Below are positions 26,834 through 37,937 of a stretch of DNA of 64,000 nt, in pieces (the stretch's first letter is position 1; each line of letters begins with the position of its first letter). Where the stretch lies: positions 12,507,001 through 12,571,000 of the forward strand of contig NC_059478.1 in the NCBI RefSeq assembly GCF_018139145.2. The letters run 5' to 3'. The stretch comes from Gymnogyps californianus. Its lineage: Eukaryota; Chordata; Aves; Accipitriformes; Cathartidae. The translations under genes and the position numbers were made by a program. The notes below the pieces were generated by a model, which saw only the letters and a program-made list of their open reading frames with translations, was not told the DNA's origin and did not search any database.

Positions 26834-28345
26834 AGATTATTCTCTGTTAATAATTGGAGAAATTTCACAGAATGGGAAGGGTATTTTGTTTGTGCATAAC
26901 TGCTGATACATTAAATGGTTCTTTTAGCTATATTAAGCTAAATGCAACTCATTAAAATGCTCTCTAGCAAATCTAGGCCAGATCTTAGGCCCATGACAGC
27001 TCCTGTCTCTCCCTTAACTTCTTGCTCTCTTTAGAGGTAAACAACTTAATGCAGCTGTAAGCTTTCTTTGCACTGGTACACTTCAGGTTTCAAAACTTAG
27101 GTTTTAAAAAGGCAGCTGAGTTTTCCAGTGAGGAAAAAATTTATCAATCATTGTGAGAATTTCAATGTAAGAAAGTAAATTGGTATTCAGGTTGAATCAG
27201 TATTCTGCATTGGACAAACCTAGTGGCTCTTGATGGCTTTTAAGAAAAATAATAAAAAACATGGGGAAAAAAATACATTAGAAAACAATAATCACTTTGT
27301 ATGTGCCGTCTGGTTTTTAAAGCTGTGGACTCCCAAACCAGCTCATCTTCTGGTTCTTTCTGCCAGCGTCATGGTGGAAGAAGCACATACGTTTTACATC
27401 TCTTAGCCTTCTAACCTTGTAATTTTGACTTGAAAATTATAATCTTTGCAAAACCAGAGAAACTTGTGATATTGACTAAGCGAGCTAGACTCATTTTTCA
27501 AATTTCACTAGGCATAAAAGCAGTCCGGCATAAATGCAGTGTTGTCCTCGAGCAGCCCAGTATGTAGCCCAGCACCAGCTGCCCCATGTGAGCTGGGAGC
27601 ATGTGGCTGTTCGGAGTGGAGGGAGGATGGAGCCTACAGCTCCACCTGGTAATGTGTGGCCCCTTATACTTGACGTGACACTTGTCAGTCACAGATGCCT
27701 TCCTGGGAGCTGCGGCTTGTGCAGGGATTGCTTTTGTGATGCTTTGCGATGAGTTTGTTGGCTGTTGTCTTGATGTCCACAACCATCTACTAGAGTTGTC
27801 TACTCTTGAAGCTTCTCTTGTTGAATTGGTGCTTTCACGTGTGTAACCTTGCTGTAAATGTGATCTATCAGGTGCTCTGCTTTTTCTGTGTCTGGCTGGT
27901 TAGTTCTACGTAAGACATGAAGTAGGGTTCCCTGTTGAATTGGTATTTTGTTGTCTCATGCTGAGTAAAGCAGTGACGTATTTGGTCTAAGTGAGCAGTT
28001 TGGGTACTTGTTACTTTGCACTCAGGAAAGGTATGGTTGTGACAGTCAGTATTAATGTCAAAGATACTGCTTTTATAAACAACATTAAGTTGGAACATAT
28101 AGCAATTCTATAATCTGTCCTAATGTAAATGATTCTCACTCTTGTGAATCCACTATAACATGGAGAACTCTAGGAACTCAATTTTAATATTGAGTTGCTG
28201 ATCAGTACTTTTTAAGTGCATATGCAAAGCACAGTGCTGGGTCATTTGAAATACTGTTACTTATAAATGCCATATTTGCTTTTGAACTGTACTGCATAGT
28301 GAATTGTAAGACTCTACAACAGCATCTTTATGGAGCTAATGTCCT

Positions 28346-28367
28346 CATAAGGTACTAATACCTTATG
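28346..28367. repeat. Perfect hairpin, 9-bp stem and 4-nt loop
   Basis: CATAAGGTA and TACCTTATG flank the loop CTAA, about 800 bp upstream of exon 2. Confidence 0.85.
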
Positions 28368-29179
28368 GTGCTAATCATTATCAAGAATGGATATTGCACT
28401 TTTTAGCTATCCTTCTTTAGTTGCTGCAATGCTATTGATAGTTACTGTCTTTTGTACTGGTAAGGTCTTTCCAAAAAATAGTCTAAAGGAAAATGCATTA
28501 AAGGCCTTATAAGGAGAGCATTGTGGCAGAAGCTTTATTCTTTTCCGGACTCAGATGATCATTGATGCACGTGGATAACCTTAAGGGAAATAGCCTTTGA
28601 TTCAGTACAGAAATCAAGGTGGTTTGAGGATCTTAAATCTCCACTAGATAAATTGTAAATGACTTCTCAATTGCAAATTTCATCTGCTCCTGTGTTTCAG
28701 AGGGAGAATATGTATTCATAATGTCTTTAGTGTGTTAAAACAGTGCACGTGTTTATTAAACATTCAAACTAGACTTTTATCTTAACAGCTGAAGACACTT
28801 GATGTATACATGAAGAATAACTTTCTCATATTAATATAACTTTATTACGGTAACTTTATTTGTTTTGTTCTATGCTGTCTGTAGAGAACTGAAAAGTAAG
28901 TCTGTATTTTGACAAATTTCTGTCTAGTAGCATACTGTCATTTCTCTTTGCCTACGTAAAAAGAGAGAAAATAGTTTCTGTTCACAAAGTGTCTACTCGG
29001 AATTTGGTTAACGCTTTTGAGTCTGAAGGGAACTTTTATGGCTGACTTAGAACCAGTGGAAGTGCTGACTTAGAAATAATTGTATCAGTGAATTTTGTAA
29101 TGTATTTGTGACCAAAGTGAGCACACAAGTTGCTGGTTGACACACTTGATGCTTAGTACTTTTGTTTTCTTTCCCCTAG

Positions 29180-29296
29180 TTTCTTTGCTTGAAGAATATA
29201 AGGACCTTTCTTTCGGCATGTTGTGAAATATTTGGGATGAAGAAAAGTGAACTTTTTGAAGCATTCGATTTGTTTGACGTGAGAGATTTTGGAAAG
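29180..29296 (+). CDS. VAV3: VAV3 coding exon 2 (CH domain, residues ~69-107)
   Basis: This exon encodes 39 residues beginning [10 protein letters not shown] and ending [11 protein letters not shown]. The block is characteristic of the calponin-homology domain of Vav-family Rho/Rac exchange factors. VAV3 is favoured over VAV2 because the middle reads [20 protein letters not shown], close to mammalian VAV3 (as I recall about three conservative changes), whereas VAV2 differs at many positions. The exon starts and ends in phase 0. It is preceded by a strong acceptor (TTTCTTTCCCCTAG) and followed by the consensus donor AAG|GTAAGG. In Vav proteins the CH domain folds back to help autoinhibit the catalytic DH domain. 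Because the length is 117 nt, skipping this exon would keep the frame but remove half of the CH domain. The assignment rests on remembered family sequences, but the downstream exons agree with it. Confidence 0.97.
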
Positions 29297-32200
29297 GTAA
29301 GGATCCTTTTAATTATATCCTGAGTAACACCTGTGTTCTGCTGCTTGAGTATAGAAGACTTTCATGGTAGATCTGGTGTAGAAGTTGTGACTAATGGATG
29401 AGTGTTCATTAGTAAAAAAACAGTGGGGAAGAATTAAGAAAGCAGAAGAACTAGATTTACTTTGGAGGGGCTGATAAAGGGCAGAGAAAAATCCCTGGTA
29501 GGAAAGTTCTGGAGGTGTGAAAAGCATAGGTAAATTAAAAAACTGTATTGAAAGATGCTGAGTTAAAGGTAAATGAAATGTGTGAAGATGGCAAACTGTG
29601 GGCGAGTGCTGTCTGGTGAAATCACTTTTGACATAAATAGTGTGGAATCGGAAACCTTGGGCCTATACATTGTAAGACCACATGGCACAGAGCATGTTTC
29701 TTTAGTCTCAAGTGCTCGAAATTCACCCATGTATATGCCTTTTGAAATTTTTTTTTGACGATTAGTTTTTAAGTCTGTTGTTTTTTCTAACCTGCTGTAA
29801 AGCTTAGACACAGCTATGGTGGGTTAATGTGACTATTCTGATTTACACAGCCGAAAGTATATTCTGTAAGCCTATGATTAGTTATTCTATATGTAAAAGC
29901 TTTTTCCAGTCTATTGTTCACAACCTCCTACATATCTGTTTGATCTGTCATTGCCAGCATATGTTCAGTTCAACTTTGGTTTCTGCTTTTGAGTCATAGG
30001 GTATCGTTACCCTAATTTCACAGGAAAAGATCTAAAAATTACCTGAAGTAGCACCAAAACCAGTTATTTATTCAAATTTAGTATATTTCAAGCATTATTC
30101 CTTTTTTTAAGAGATCATAATTTTACTACCTAATTTTTATGCACTGCTCTTTTTGTAAGTGGACACAGAGGTAAAGATGATGTAAGAGTGCAAGCGTGAA
30201 TCAGGGCTGCAATATGACTGAGTGTTTGAAATGGTTCAGTGATTACTGTTAACCAAAATATCTAATTATTTTTCTGAATCTTCTGTCTGGTTTTAAGTCC
30301 TTTGAGGATAAAATTAGATAAACCTGGTAATTCCATTTGTTGTTTAGTTATGCTGAACATCTTTTGTCCTCTTAAATCATGTTTAAGACATAGCTTTTGT
30401 TAAAATGTGGTCTTTTTTACAAATTTAGTATATTGCTTATTAACAATGAGATATGTTTTTGTTTTGATTGTGCAAGTAGCAGAGGAATTAAAATTGTTGG
30501 TTTTGCCTTTTTTTTTTGTGCGCTAGCAATGTCTTATTTAAGGTATTTAATAAGTCAGGTATCTTAATGCTTGCTTCAAATCTTTGATACCTATGCCTAA
30601 TGCACAGAAATTTTTTAATATCATATGTTTTAATTAATTGCTGAGAGTTTCACATTTTGTGCCACATAAACGTATCCAGCCTGTTTGTTTAATACAGTCT
30701 AGTTTTGAAGAAGTATTTTGCAGTGCAAATTATTATTGCTGCGTCATTGAATACCCAGTAAACAGGTTCTTAATTAAGGCTGAATTTAACCCAGCAAATA
30801 TGTTTCTGGCACTCTTAGTTGTCATTTTAACAGAATTTATTTTAGAATACGATTTTATGTAAGTAGAATAATTGGTTAAAACCCCCCCTGTCTTCCATCT
30901 ATAGTATTTAGTATTTTATTTCTCTTCCCAAAGTAAAATTGGTTGTAGAGACATGGATTTTTTACCGTGTTTGTTGCCACAGTATAGCACAAATAGACTA
31001 ATTATTCCTGGTACTGGTATTTCAGTTTTAGTGATGGCAATAGTTCTTACAAGCAATGGTTTCTCTAGTCTTGGCCTCTTTAGTGGCCTTTGTCACCTTT
31101 CTTGGAAAGCTACCAGGTAAAAATGCAGTGACAAATTTGAAAGACACTGGTGTGTGGGATTCTTTAATGAGGCTAACTATGTGCGCGGTAACAGCTGCTT
31201 GTGCAGAGGTGGCGATGCTAAATTGAACAAGCCTGTGCAATCCTTGCAGTAGCTGTGTTGGGCATGCTTCTAGGTGCATAATGGCTCTGCTGTTCAGCTG
31301 TTTCCATTGCGTGCTTGTGTGGAAGCTTGCCACACACAAGTGGAGGTTGCAATATGCTGTATTTAGATAGGCTGATGTGTGTATTTTACAAGCCTCTGCA
31401 AATGAACATGTAGTCAGCTTCCTAAAGCAGTTGGTGAACTTGAGGCCATTAAGAAAGTGGAGAGGAAAATTACAACTGTACTAAAATGTATAGCTAGCCT
31501 TGTGTGGAGTTATTTCTGTGGTTTTAAGTGTATTGTTTGTACAGTTAGCTGAGAATATCTGTGAAGTGGCATGGGATTTCAATTACGTATCTGATAATGT
31601 ACTTATTACTTTGGAAATTCTGATTGCTAGTAGCAGCGGTGAGAATAAGAAAGGTTATCTTTTTCAAGTTGTTCTTTGCTTCTCAACTTTCCCCTTCATT
31701 TTTTTTCCTGTGAATAACAACTTCAGTATAGTCCTAAATCTCCAGCCTTCTTGAATTGAAGTTGTATATATGCAAAAGGCCAAAAAAACAGTACTGCAGA
31801 TTTTTCCTGCTACTGCAACCAAGTCATTCTGCTGTTTCTAAAAGAATTGTTTGAGCTGTTCTCCCTAAATGTGTACAAAATATGAATGATCTTAAAATGA
31901 TTACACACACAAATGAAAAGGATAATATGGTTTAGAAACACTCAGTTTTCCAAACTGTTGACCAAATAGGTGATGGAATGAGTGTGTGCAATATCTACAG
32001 CCTGTAACACATATGAATGTACTGGAAGCTGCCTTGAGATTTCAGAAGTTGGCAAGTACTTATTAGTGGTGAGATGTAAGTAAACTGCAGCTGAGGTGAC
32101 TCCATAAGCCTTATATTTGCGGTACTTTTAAATGCTTCAGTTGAATTTATAAAGAAGTGATTATTGAATTTGTCATCTTATGATGGAATATTCTGCTTAA

Positions 32201-35200
32201 TCTGACAGATTTCAATGATTATTTAAGCATGCTGATGGAGGGAACTGGAGAAGTGTGTCAACTGTAAATGAACAGTGTGCCTACAAGGAAATAAGATTGA
32301 AGGGAAAAATTAGATGAGAGACCTGGTGATGGAAACTGTCATTTTTTGGAAATATTCTGATGTTTTTCAACTCTTTAAAGAAAATGGCAGCAAAACCCTG
32401 TGCATGGTGGAAGTAGCAGCTGTATACTGCCTATATAGTCATAAGACTTTTAACAGCCTTATGAAATACTGGTTACAAAATGTTTGATGTGATGGTGAAA
32501 CTTGCATTTAATAGCTAGATGCTTTGACATAACGTATGAAAATTTGACTTGAACTTTGTGCTCCGCTTTGCAGACACTCTTTGATCTCTCAGTGATTAGA
32601 GAAAAAGAAGGGTGTATGTGGTGTGGATGGGAATCAGAGGTGAAGCTGAAGTAGTAACACCTAAATAGTTAGAGAATAGGTGAAGAAACAAGGAAGCAAG
32701 TAACCCCATGAGTATGTTTTTAATGCGTATGTTCTGTATGAGTATTGGTATCAGCTGTTACAAGATGACGGTTTTTTTCTGTTTCAAGTATAATAGCACA
32801 GATTTTCTTATTTTCAGACTGACTGTGCTTGAAAAAAGAGGGGCTACATTACACAGAAATAGGAAGGTTTGTAAATCATGCTTTCTAAAACTACATAAAA
32901 CTTGTTTTTCCTTGAGTTCTACAGTATTCACCCATTCCCACTCACTCACCTTTCTATCAGTAAATTTCATTGTTGCTGCATTAAGTTCCTGACGGAGCAT
33001 GAAATGCCCTCCCACGCACACGGGATGCCAGACAGCGTTTTCATTACGAATTCCATGCTGGAGAGTAATTTCTCACTACCGCAGGGTTGTCAGGTTCTTC
33101 CTTTCTACCTGTGTGCCAGAATCAACAAATAGTGTTGATACTTGTTCTTTCAGCTCTGTGAGCCCTGCACACTCCTCGAACAGCAGTCTTTGCTGTTTGG
33201 TATGCCGCAACAAATTGTTGCTATCCCTGTTCTCTGAAGGAAGTTTGAAACTAATGTGTTGCAGAAATGGGAATCTGAGGATTAGTTCCAGCGCCCATTG
33301 ATGTCAATAGAAGTTCCCTGGCCTCAGAGAGCTGTGTTTGAAGTCCTGTGGGGGAAAATGGTGTCCAGATATTGTCAGAAAAAGAACTTTGTGTACTCTG
33401 CTTTTAAATATTCTAAGCAACGTATAACTAAGCACAGAGTGTTTTTTATGATAGAACTGATCTAATATGAACATAGCCATAGACCCCCCTAGCAGGGATC
33501 CTGCAATAGATGTCTAGAAATAACATACAATATTCAATCATGATTTTGAAAAAACAAACAAGGGAATCAAATATCAACTGCTACCAATCAAACAAGTACC
33601 TAATTGTTTAAAAGCATATAACATGTCTAGTGTAGCTAACTCTCCAGTGACACTTAAAAGGCTAGTTTATGTAAAAGCAAGCAACTGCTGTGAAAATATT
33701 GAGTGCATATACTAAGGTCATGTAGTTTGTGATCATTTTAGTCACTGTCTTAGTGCAAAGGAAATCTGGGCTATGATGCAGCTGAAAGTCATGCTGAAGT
33801 TGAGGATCCTGGTGTGTTAGTATTCCCTCAGGTTTAACAGATTCCAGGAAGATCAGGCAGATGTACATGAGATACACACACCAAAATCAACACAACAAAG
33901 AGCAACAGTTATTATAAAAAGTTACATACCTTTCCAGGAAGAGAGAGGAGGAAGAATGTTTAGGAAATCTTCAATAAAACTGAAGCAGTTGAGATAAACC
34001 TCAGTTGTTTCACATTTTATTTGGTGAATTTAATAAGTGAGGTAATAGAGCAAAATACGAGCACTTTCACTAATAAAGTCATATTAAAACTGCAGAGCAT
34101 TGGGGAACATGCCAAGACATGGCGTATTTTTGTAAAGATATTAAAATGGAGAAAGAGAAATGAACTAGTAAAAACAAGACTATCATTAAAAACAGAGCTC
34201 TGTATCTTCATTCTCTGAGCTCTTTTAGTGGTAGAATTAAAAAAAAAAAAGCTTAGTGGTTTGCTCAAGAAACTAGCTGTATAATTGCTTTTAGGAGTAG
34301 GGTTTTGATGTTTTCCAGTGTTTCAGTGAGATGGACTGGTTTGGGATGAATGACACTTGAACTCCATCAAGGTGTGCTTGTGAATGTGGGAGAATGAAGA
34401 AACAGAAGATACAGACAGGTTTCAGCTTCCTTCTCCGGGAAATGCTTTGGACAAAATGAGCAAGAAAACAGTAGCCTGTTGCAAAACTGCTGAAATGCTT
34501 GGCATGTATGGAAGACCTTATTTGTTAGATATTATTTCTGTTTGTATAGAGTTACATAAAGGTCAAGCACTCAGTAGCCTCCCTAAAAGCCTCCCTTAAA
34601 TAATTACAAAAAATGATTTCCAGCCCCAAAGAACATAAATCATAGTTTTGGGCAAGGTGATGAGGTGGGTGAACGAGTGGGATGAATAATGCTATAGCTC
34701 ATCAACCACCTTTTTGAAAAGTCCTTGAAAATTTATAGAAATAGATTGCCATGGTGTGACAGTGGAAACCATTACAAACACTAGATAAATTTAATGTACT
34801 TGTCTGTAATAATTTGCTGCAGTGATCATCACCAAAGTGTCTGTACAAATTGCTAGGCATATAACTTCAATGAATCTAAAACCATTAGCGTGAGCGTGTA
34901 TGTTTAGGCCTGACTATTTCAGGATTATGGTCTTAAATGTTTTGTGACAGGATACTAGTGGACTATCACCTCACTGGTCTTTCCAAATGAATCTTCATTA
35001 ATTTCTTAAAGGTTTGTCATAACTTTTCAAGTTATGATGTTTGCTTCCAATTGATGAAAATGGTAATGATAATCTTTGTTTTTGACCACATCACAAAGTG
35101 TTGAACGTACCACAACTATCTGATCATTAATGAAAAATTCTCATCCAGGGAGTGCTTGGGTTGTTTTGGAAGTATCAGAAGACTTTGAGTCCTTGTATAA

Positions 35201-36982
35201 TGTAGGCTTCTGTTCAGTTTTTCAGCAAATGTGACCAGGTTTGGAAAGCCAAAGTTAATGAGAAACTGCTAATGTGAGAGAATAAAACTGAGTTTCTGAG
35301 CACGTTTCTTTGTTGTTAAGATGATCTTGTCCAAGTATTAGGTGTATCTGATTCATGTATCCTGGAGACACTGAACACATAGCATTGAATTCTGGTAGCA
35401 TGCATTTCTCTTTGAGGTGGAAGAGGTTTTGGAGGAAGAGGACAGTTGGAGCTTGAGTAGGTTTAACAGGGCTTAAGACTTGTGTCTTCTCACACATTTG
35501 TTTATAGAAATGTTTTTAAACCTTATTTTTAAACAGGGAATTAATTCCCTGCAGTACTTGCAATACAAGCATTTCAGTAACCAAAAGTTGATGGTGAAAC
35601 TGACAACTAAACCCCAAACTTCCTGAATTATAAATATTGGTCAAAATAACACAAATATAAACTATAAATAAAACCAGAAGGCAATAAATGAGTGACTTGC
35701 AGATAAAGTCCATATGAACTTTGGAGAGTTTTGTGTGTATCTTTTTTCTGTGATAATGCGGTTGTTTACCCTCTAAGACGGGTAGGAAATGTGGGGGTTT
35801 TGTTTGTTTTTTCTCCCTCTTTTGCAAAGCTTGGAGGCTTCCAAAGAGGAAAAGCATGACAGTTTTGTGTTAGTACAGTGGATAGATAGAAGGGCGGGGG
35901 GTGGAGAGGAGAAGTTGAAGTACAATTTGTATAAGCTGTTCCATGCTCTCTCATACTTGCAGTATAGTTAATTTCTAAGAGAATCCCTCTCCCACTTTGA
36001 CCTAGATTCTCCTGCTTGCTGTGCGGGTTCTCTGCTTGTTCTCTCTGTCTGCTCTGGGATTGTGAGATTCAAATGACATAGGCATAAAATTATAAAGTCT
36101 CTAGAAACAAATAGTATATGGCTATTGCAGTTACCTGGGCCTGTTGGTCATTCTGCTATTTCCAGTTACCACACGAAATGGGCTTGACATCAGCCTAAAA
36201 AGCCTGTTGCAAATTGTGTTTGAATTTCACATCTCGTTAAAATGCAAGATTGGTTTTTCCACTGAACTTACAAAGGCCTTGATTTTTGGACCAATGCACT
36301 TCTATTTTTATCATCAATGGTGCAAATTAAATATTCAAGTCAGAGATTGAAGTAGGGCACAGTTGTAGAGCTAAAGGATTTACAATTTTTATTCAGTGAT
36401 CCTCTGCATCTTTTGAGTTGGGGGACATTTGCTTTCTGTTGATATTCCTCATGTCTACTTGTAGGTATTAGATTCTGAGTAAAATATACCACCACTGTGT
36501 AATGAAGGAGATTTCCTGGTTGGTGGTTTTCTTTTTTTTTCTTTTCTTTTTCTGTTTTGTTCCTGTTAATTCTATTTTATATTTTGAGAGTGATGAAGGA
36601 AAGAAAGAGAACTTGGTGTCACTGCATGGTCTCAGCTCTGGGGAAGATCATGCATTGCACATCAGCTTTTTATTTCCCTAGCCAGGAATTGGGTAAACCC
36701 AGTGTAGTCGTTTGTTCTAGTTTCCTAACGAACGTCCCACAGCCTAGGTAGGGAAGACTTGATCTGATCCATAGAGCGATGAGCTTTAAGGCTTATCGCA
36801 AAGTTACAGTAAAATCTGTGGCAACAATTAATGTTTTACCATTAATATTTATTGCTACCCAAACTACCTGGATGTTTTCCTTTTTTAATTAATTTTACCT
36901 CATGGCAGTCTCAAACTGGACTTTGCGTTGAGTTCAGGGCTTGTTTTATGAGAGTGTATGTTTTTAAGGTTCTCTCCATTTC

Positions 36983-37011
36983 AGTATATAAATGGTCTTC
37001 ATTTATATACT
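36983..37011. repeat. Perfect hairpin, 12-bp stem and 5-nt loop
   Basis: AGTATATAAATG and CATTTATATACT flank the loop GTCTT. The hairpin ends about 60 bp before the 3' end of the CR1 element. Confidence 0.9.
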
Positions 37012-37070
37012 AATTTTCTGTAATGGTACATTCTGACATGGTTGACTGCACATCCTTTTTTAGACCATGA

Positions 37071-37937
37071 GAATCATAGAATCATCATAGAATAGTTGAG
37101 GTTGGAAGGGACCTTTAAGATCATCTAGTTCCAACCCTCCTGCAATGAGCAGGGACATCTTCAACTAGATCAGGTTGCTCAGAGCCGCATCCAGCCTGAC
37201 CTTGAATGTTTTCAGGGATGGGGCGTCTGCCACCTCTTTGGGCAACATGTTCCTGTTTTTCACCACCCTCAGTGTAAAAAATTTGTTCCTTATATCTAGT
37301 CTAAATCTACCCTCTTTTAGTTTAAAGCCATTACCCCTTGCCCTATCGCAACAGGCCCTGCTAAAAAGTTTGTCCCCGTCTTTCTTAGAAGCCCCCTTTA
37401 AGTACTGAAAGGCTGCAATGAGGTCTCCCCAGAGCCTTCTCTTCTCCAGGCTGAATAACGCCAGCTCTCTCAGCCGTTATTCATAGGAGAGGTGTTCCAT
37501 CCCTCTGATCATTTTCATGGCCCTCCTCTGGACCCACTCCAACAGGTCCATGTCTTTCTTGTGCCGAGGGCTCCAGAGCTGGACGCAGTACTCCAGGTGG
37601 GGTCTCACCAGAGTGGAGTAGAGGGGCAGAATCACCTCCCTCCACCTGCTGGCCACGCTTCTTTTGATGCAGCCCAGGTTATGGTTGGCCTTCTGGGCTG
37701 TGAGCACACAGTGCTGGCTCATGTCCAGCTTTTCATCCACCGGTACCCACAAGTCCTTCTCCACAGGGCTGCTCTCAACCCCTTCATCCCCCAGCTTGTA
37801 TTGATACCGGGGGTTGCCCTGACCCAGGTTCAGGACCTTGCACTTGGCCTTGTTGAACCTCATGAGGTTCACACGGGCCCACTTCTTGAGCTTGTCCAGG
37901 TCCCTCTGGATGGCATGCCGTCCCTCAGGCACCTCAA
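37071..37937 (-). mobile_element. CR1 LINE, 5'-truncated, avian type
   Basis: This is a minus-strand non-LTR retrotransposon of the CR1 family. Read on the minus strand it ends (window position about 37071) in the diagnostic CR1 tail: GGTCCCTTCCAACC followed by short ATTCTATGAT units. Upstream of this is the well-known conserved 3' UTR (ATGATCTTAAAGGTCCC) and then the 3' end of ORF2, the reverse transcriptase. The 5' end is truncated inside ORF2 at about 37937, which is normal for CR1 copies made by incomplete target-primed reverse transcription. No clear target-site duplication is visible, also usual for CR1. It lies antisense to VAV3 within intron 2. The 3' boundary is good to a few bases; the 5' boundary is approximate. 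Confidence 0.96.
37165..37932 (-). pseudogene. CR1 ORF2 (reverse transcriptase) C-terminal remnant with one nonsense codon
   Basis: This is the 3' part of the CR1 reverse transcriptase ORF. The minus-strand frame runs for 256 codons to a TAG at 37165-37167. It carries family hallmarks: [18 protein letters not shown], the block [38 protein letters not shown], and after the break FSLEKRRLWGDLIAAFQYL and ending LDAALSNLI. The only lesion I find is a TAA at 37477-37479, directly after HLSYE, where related copies carry Glu or Asp then Arg. No frameshift occurs over 768 nt. The methionine at the 5' edge is not a natural start because the element is truncated there. The upstream catalytic palm with its FADD-type motif is missing, so the remnant cannot encode a working enzyme. 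Confidence 0.93.

Larger units (their letters stand above)
1..29179 (+). other. VAV3: VAV3 intron 1, 3' portion (non-coding)
   Basis: This is non-coding sequence upstream of VAV3 exon 2. Exon 1, which should encode about the first 68 residues and begin near an ATG in a GC-rich 5' region, was looked for and not recognised, so it most likely lies upstream and the intron exceeds 29 kb. Contents seen: an AT-rich imperfect repeat plus a 22-bp palindrome at 2159-2288, a G-rich patch at 3361-3560, poly-T tracts near 7.4, 8.4, 10.35 and 10.7 kb, a pyrimidine-rich island at 8388-8690 and another at 20275-20480, an old CR1/L3-like fragment at 15888-16200, a GC-rich CpG-containing block at 17130-17470, and a 13-bp hairpin at 21516-21544. 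Elsewhere I see ordinary AT-rich intronic sequence. The intron ends in a strong pyrimidine tract and AG at 29178-29179. Confidence 0.85.
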
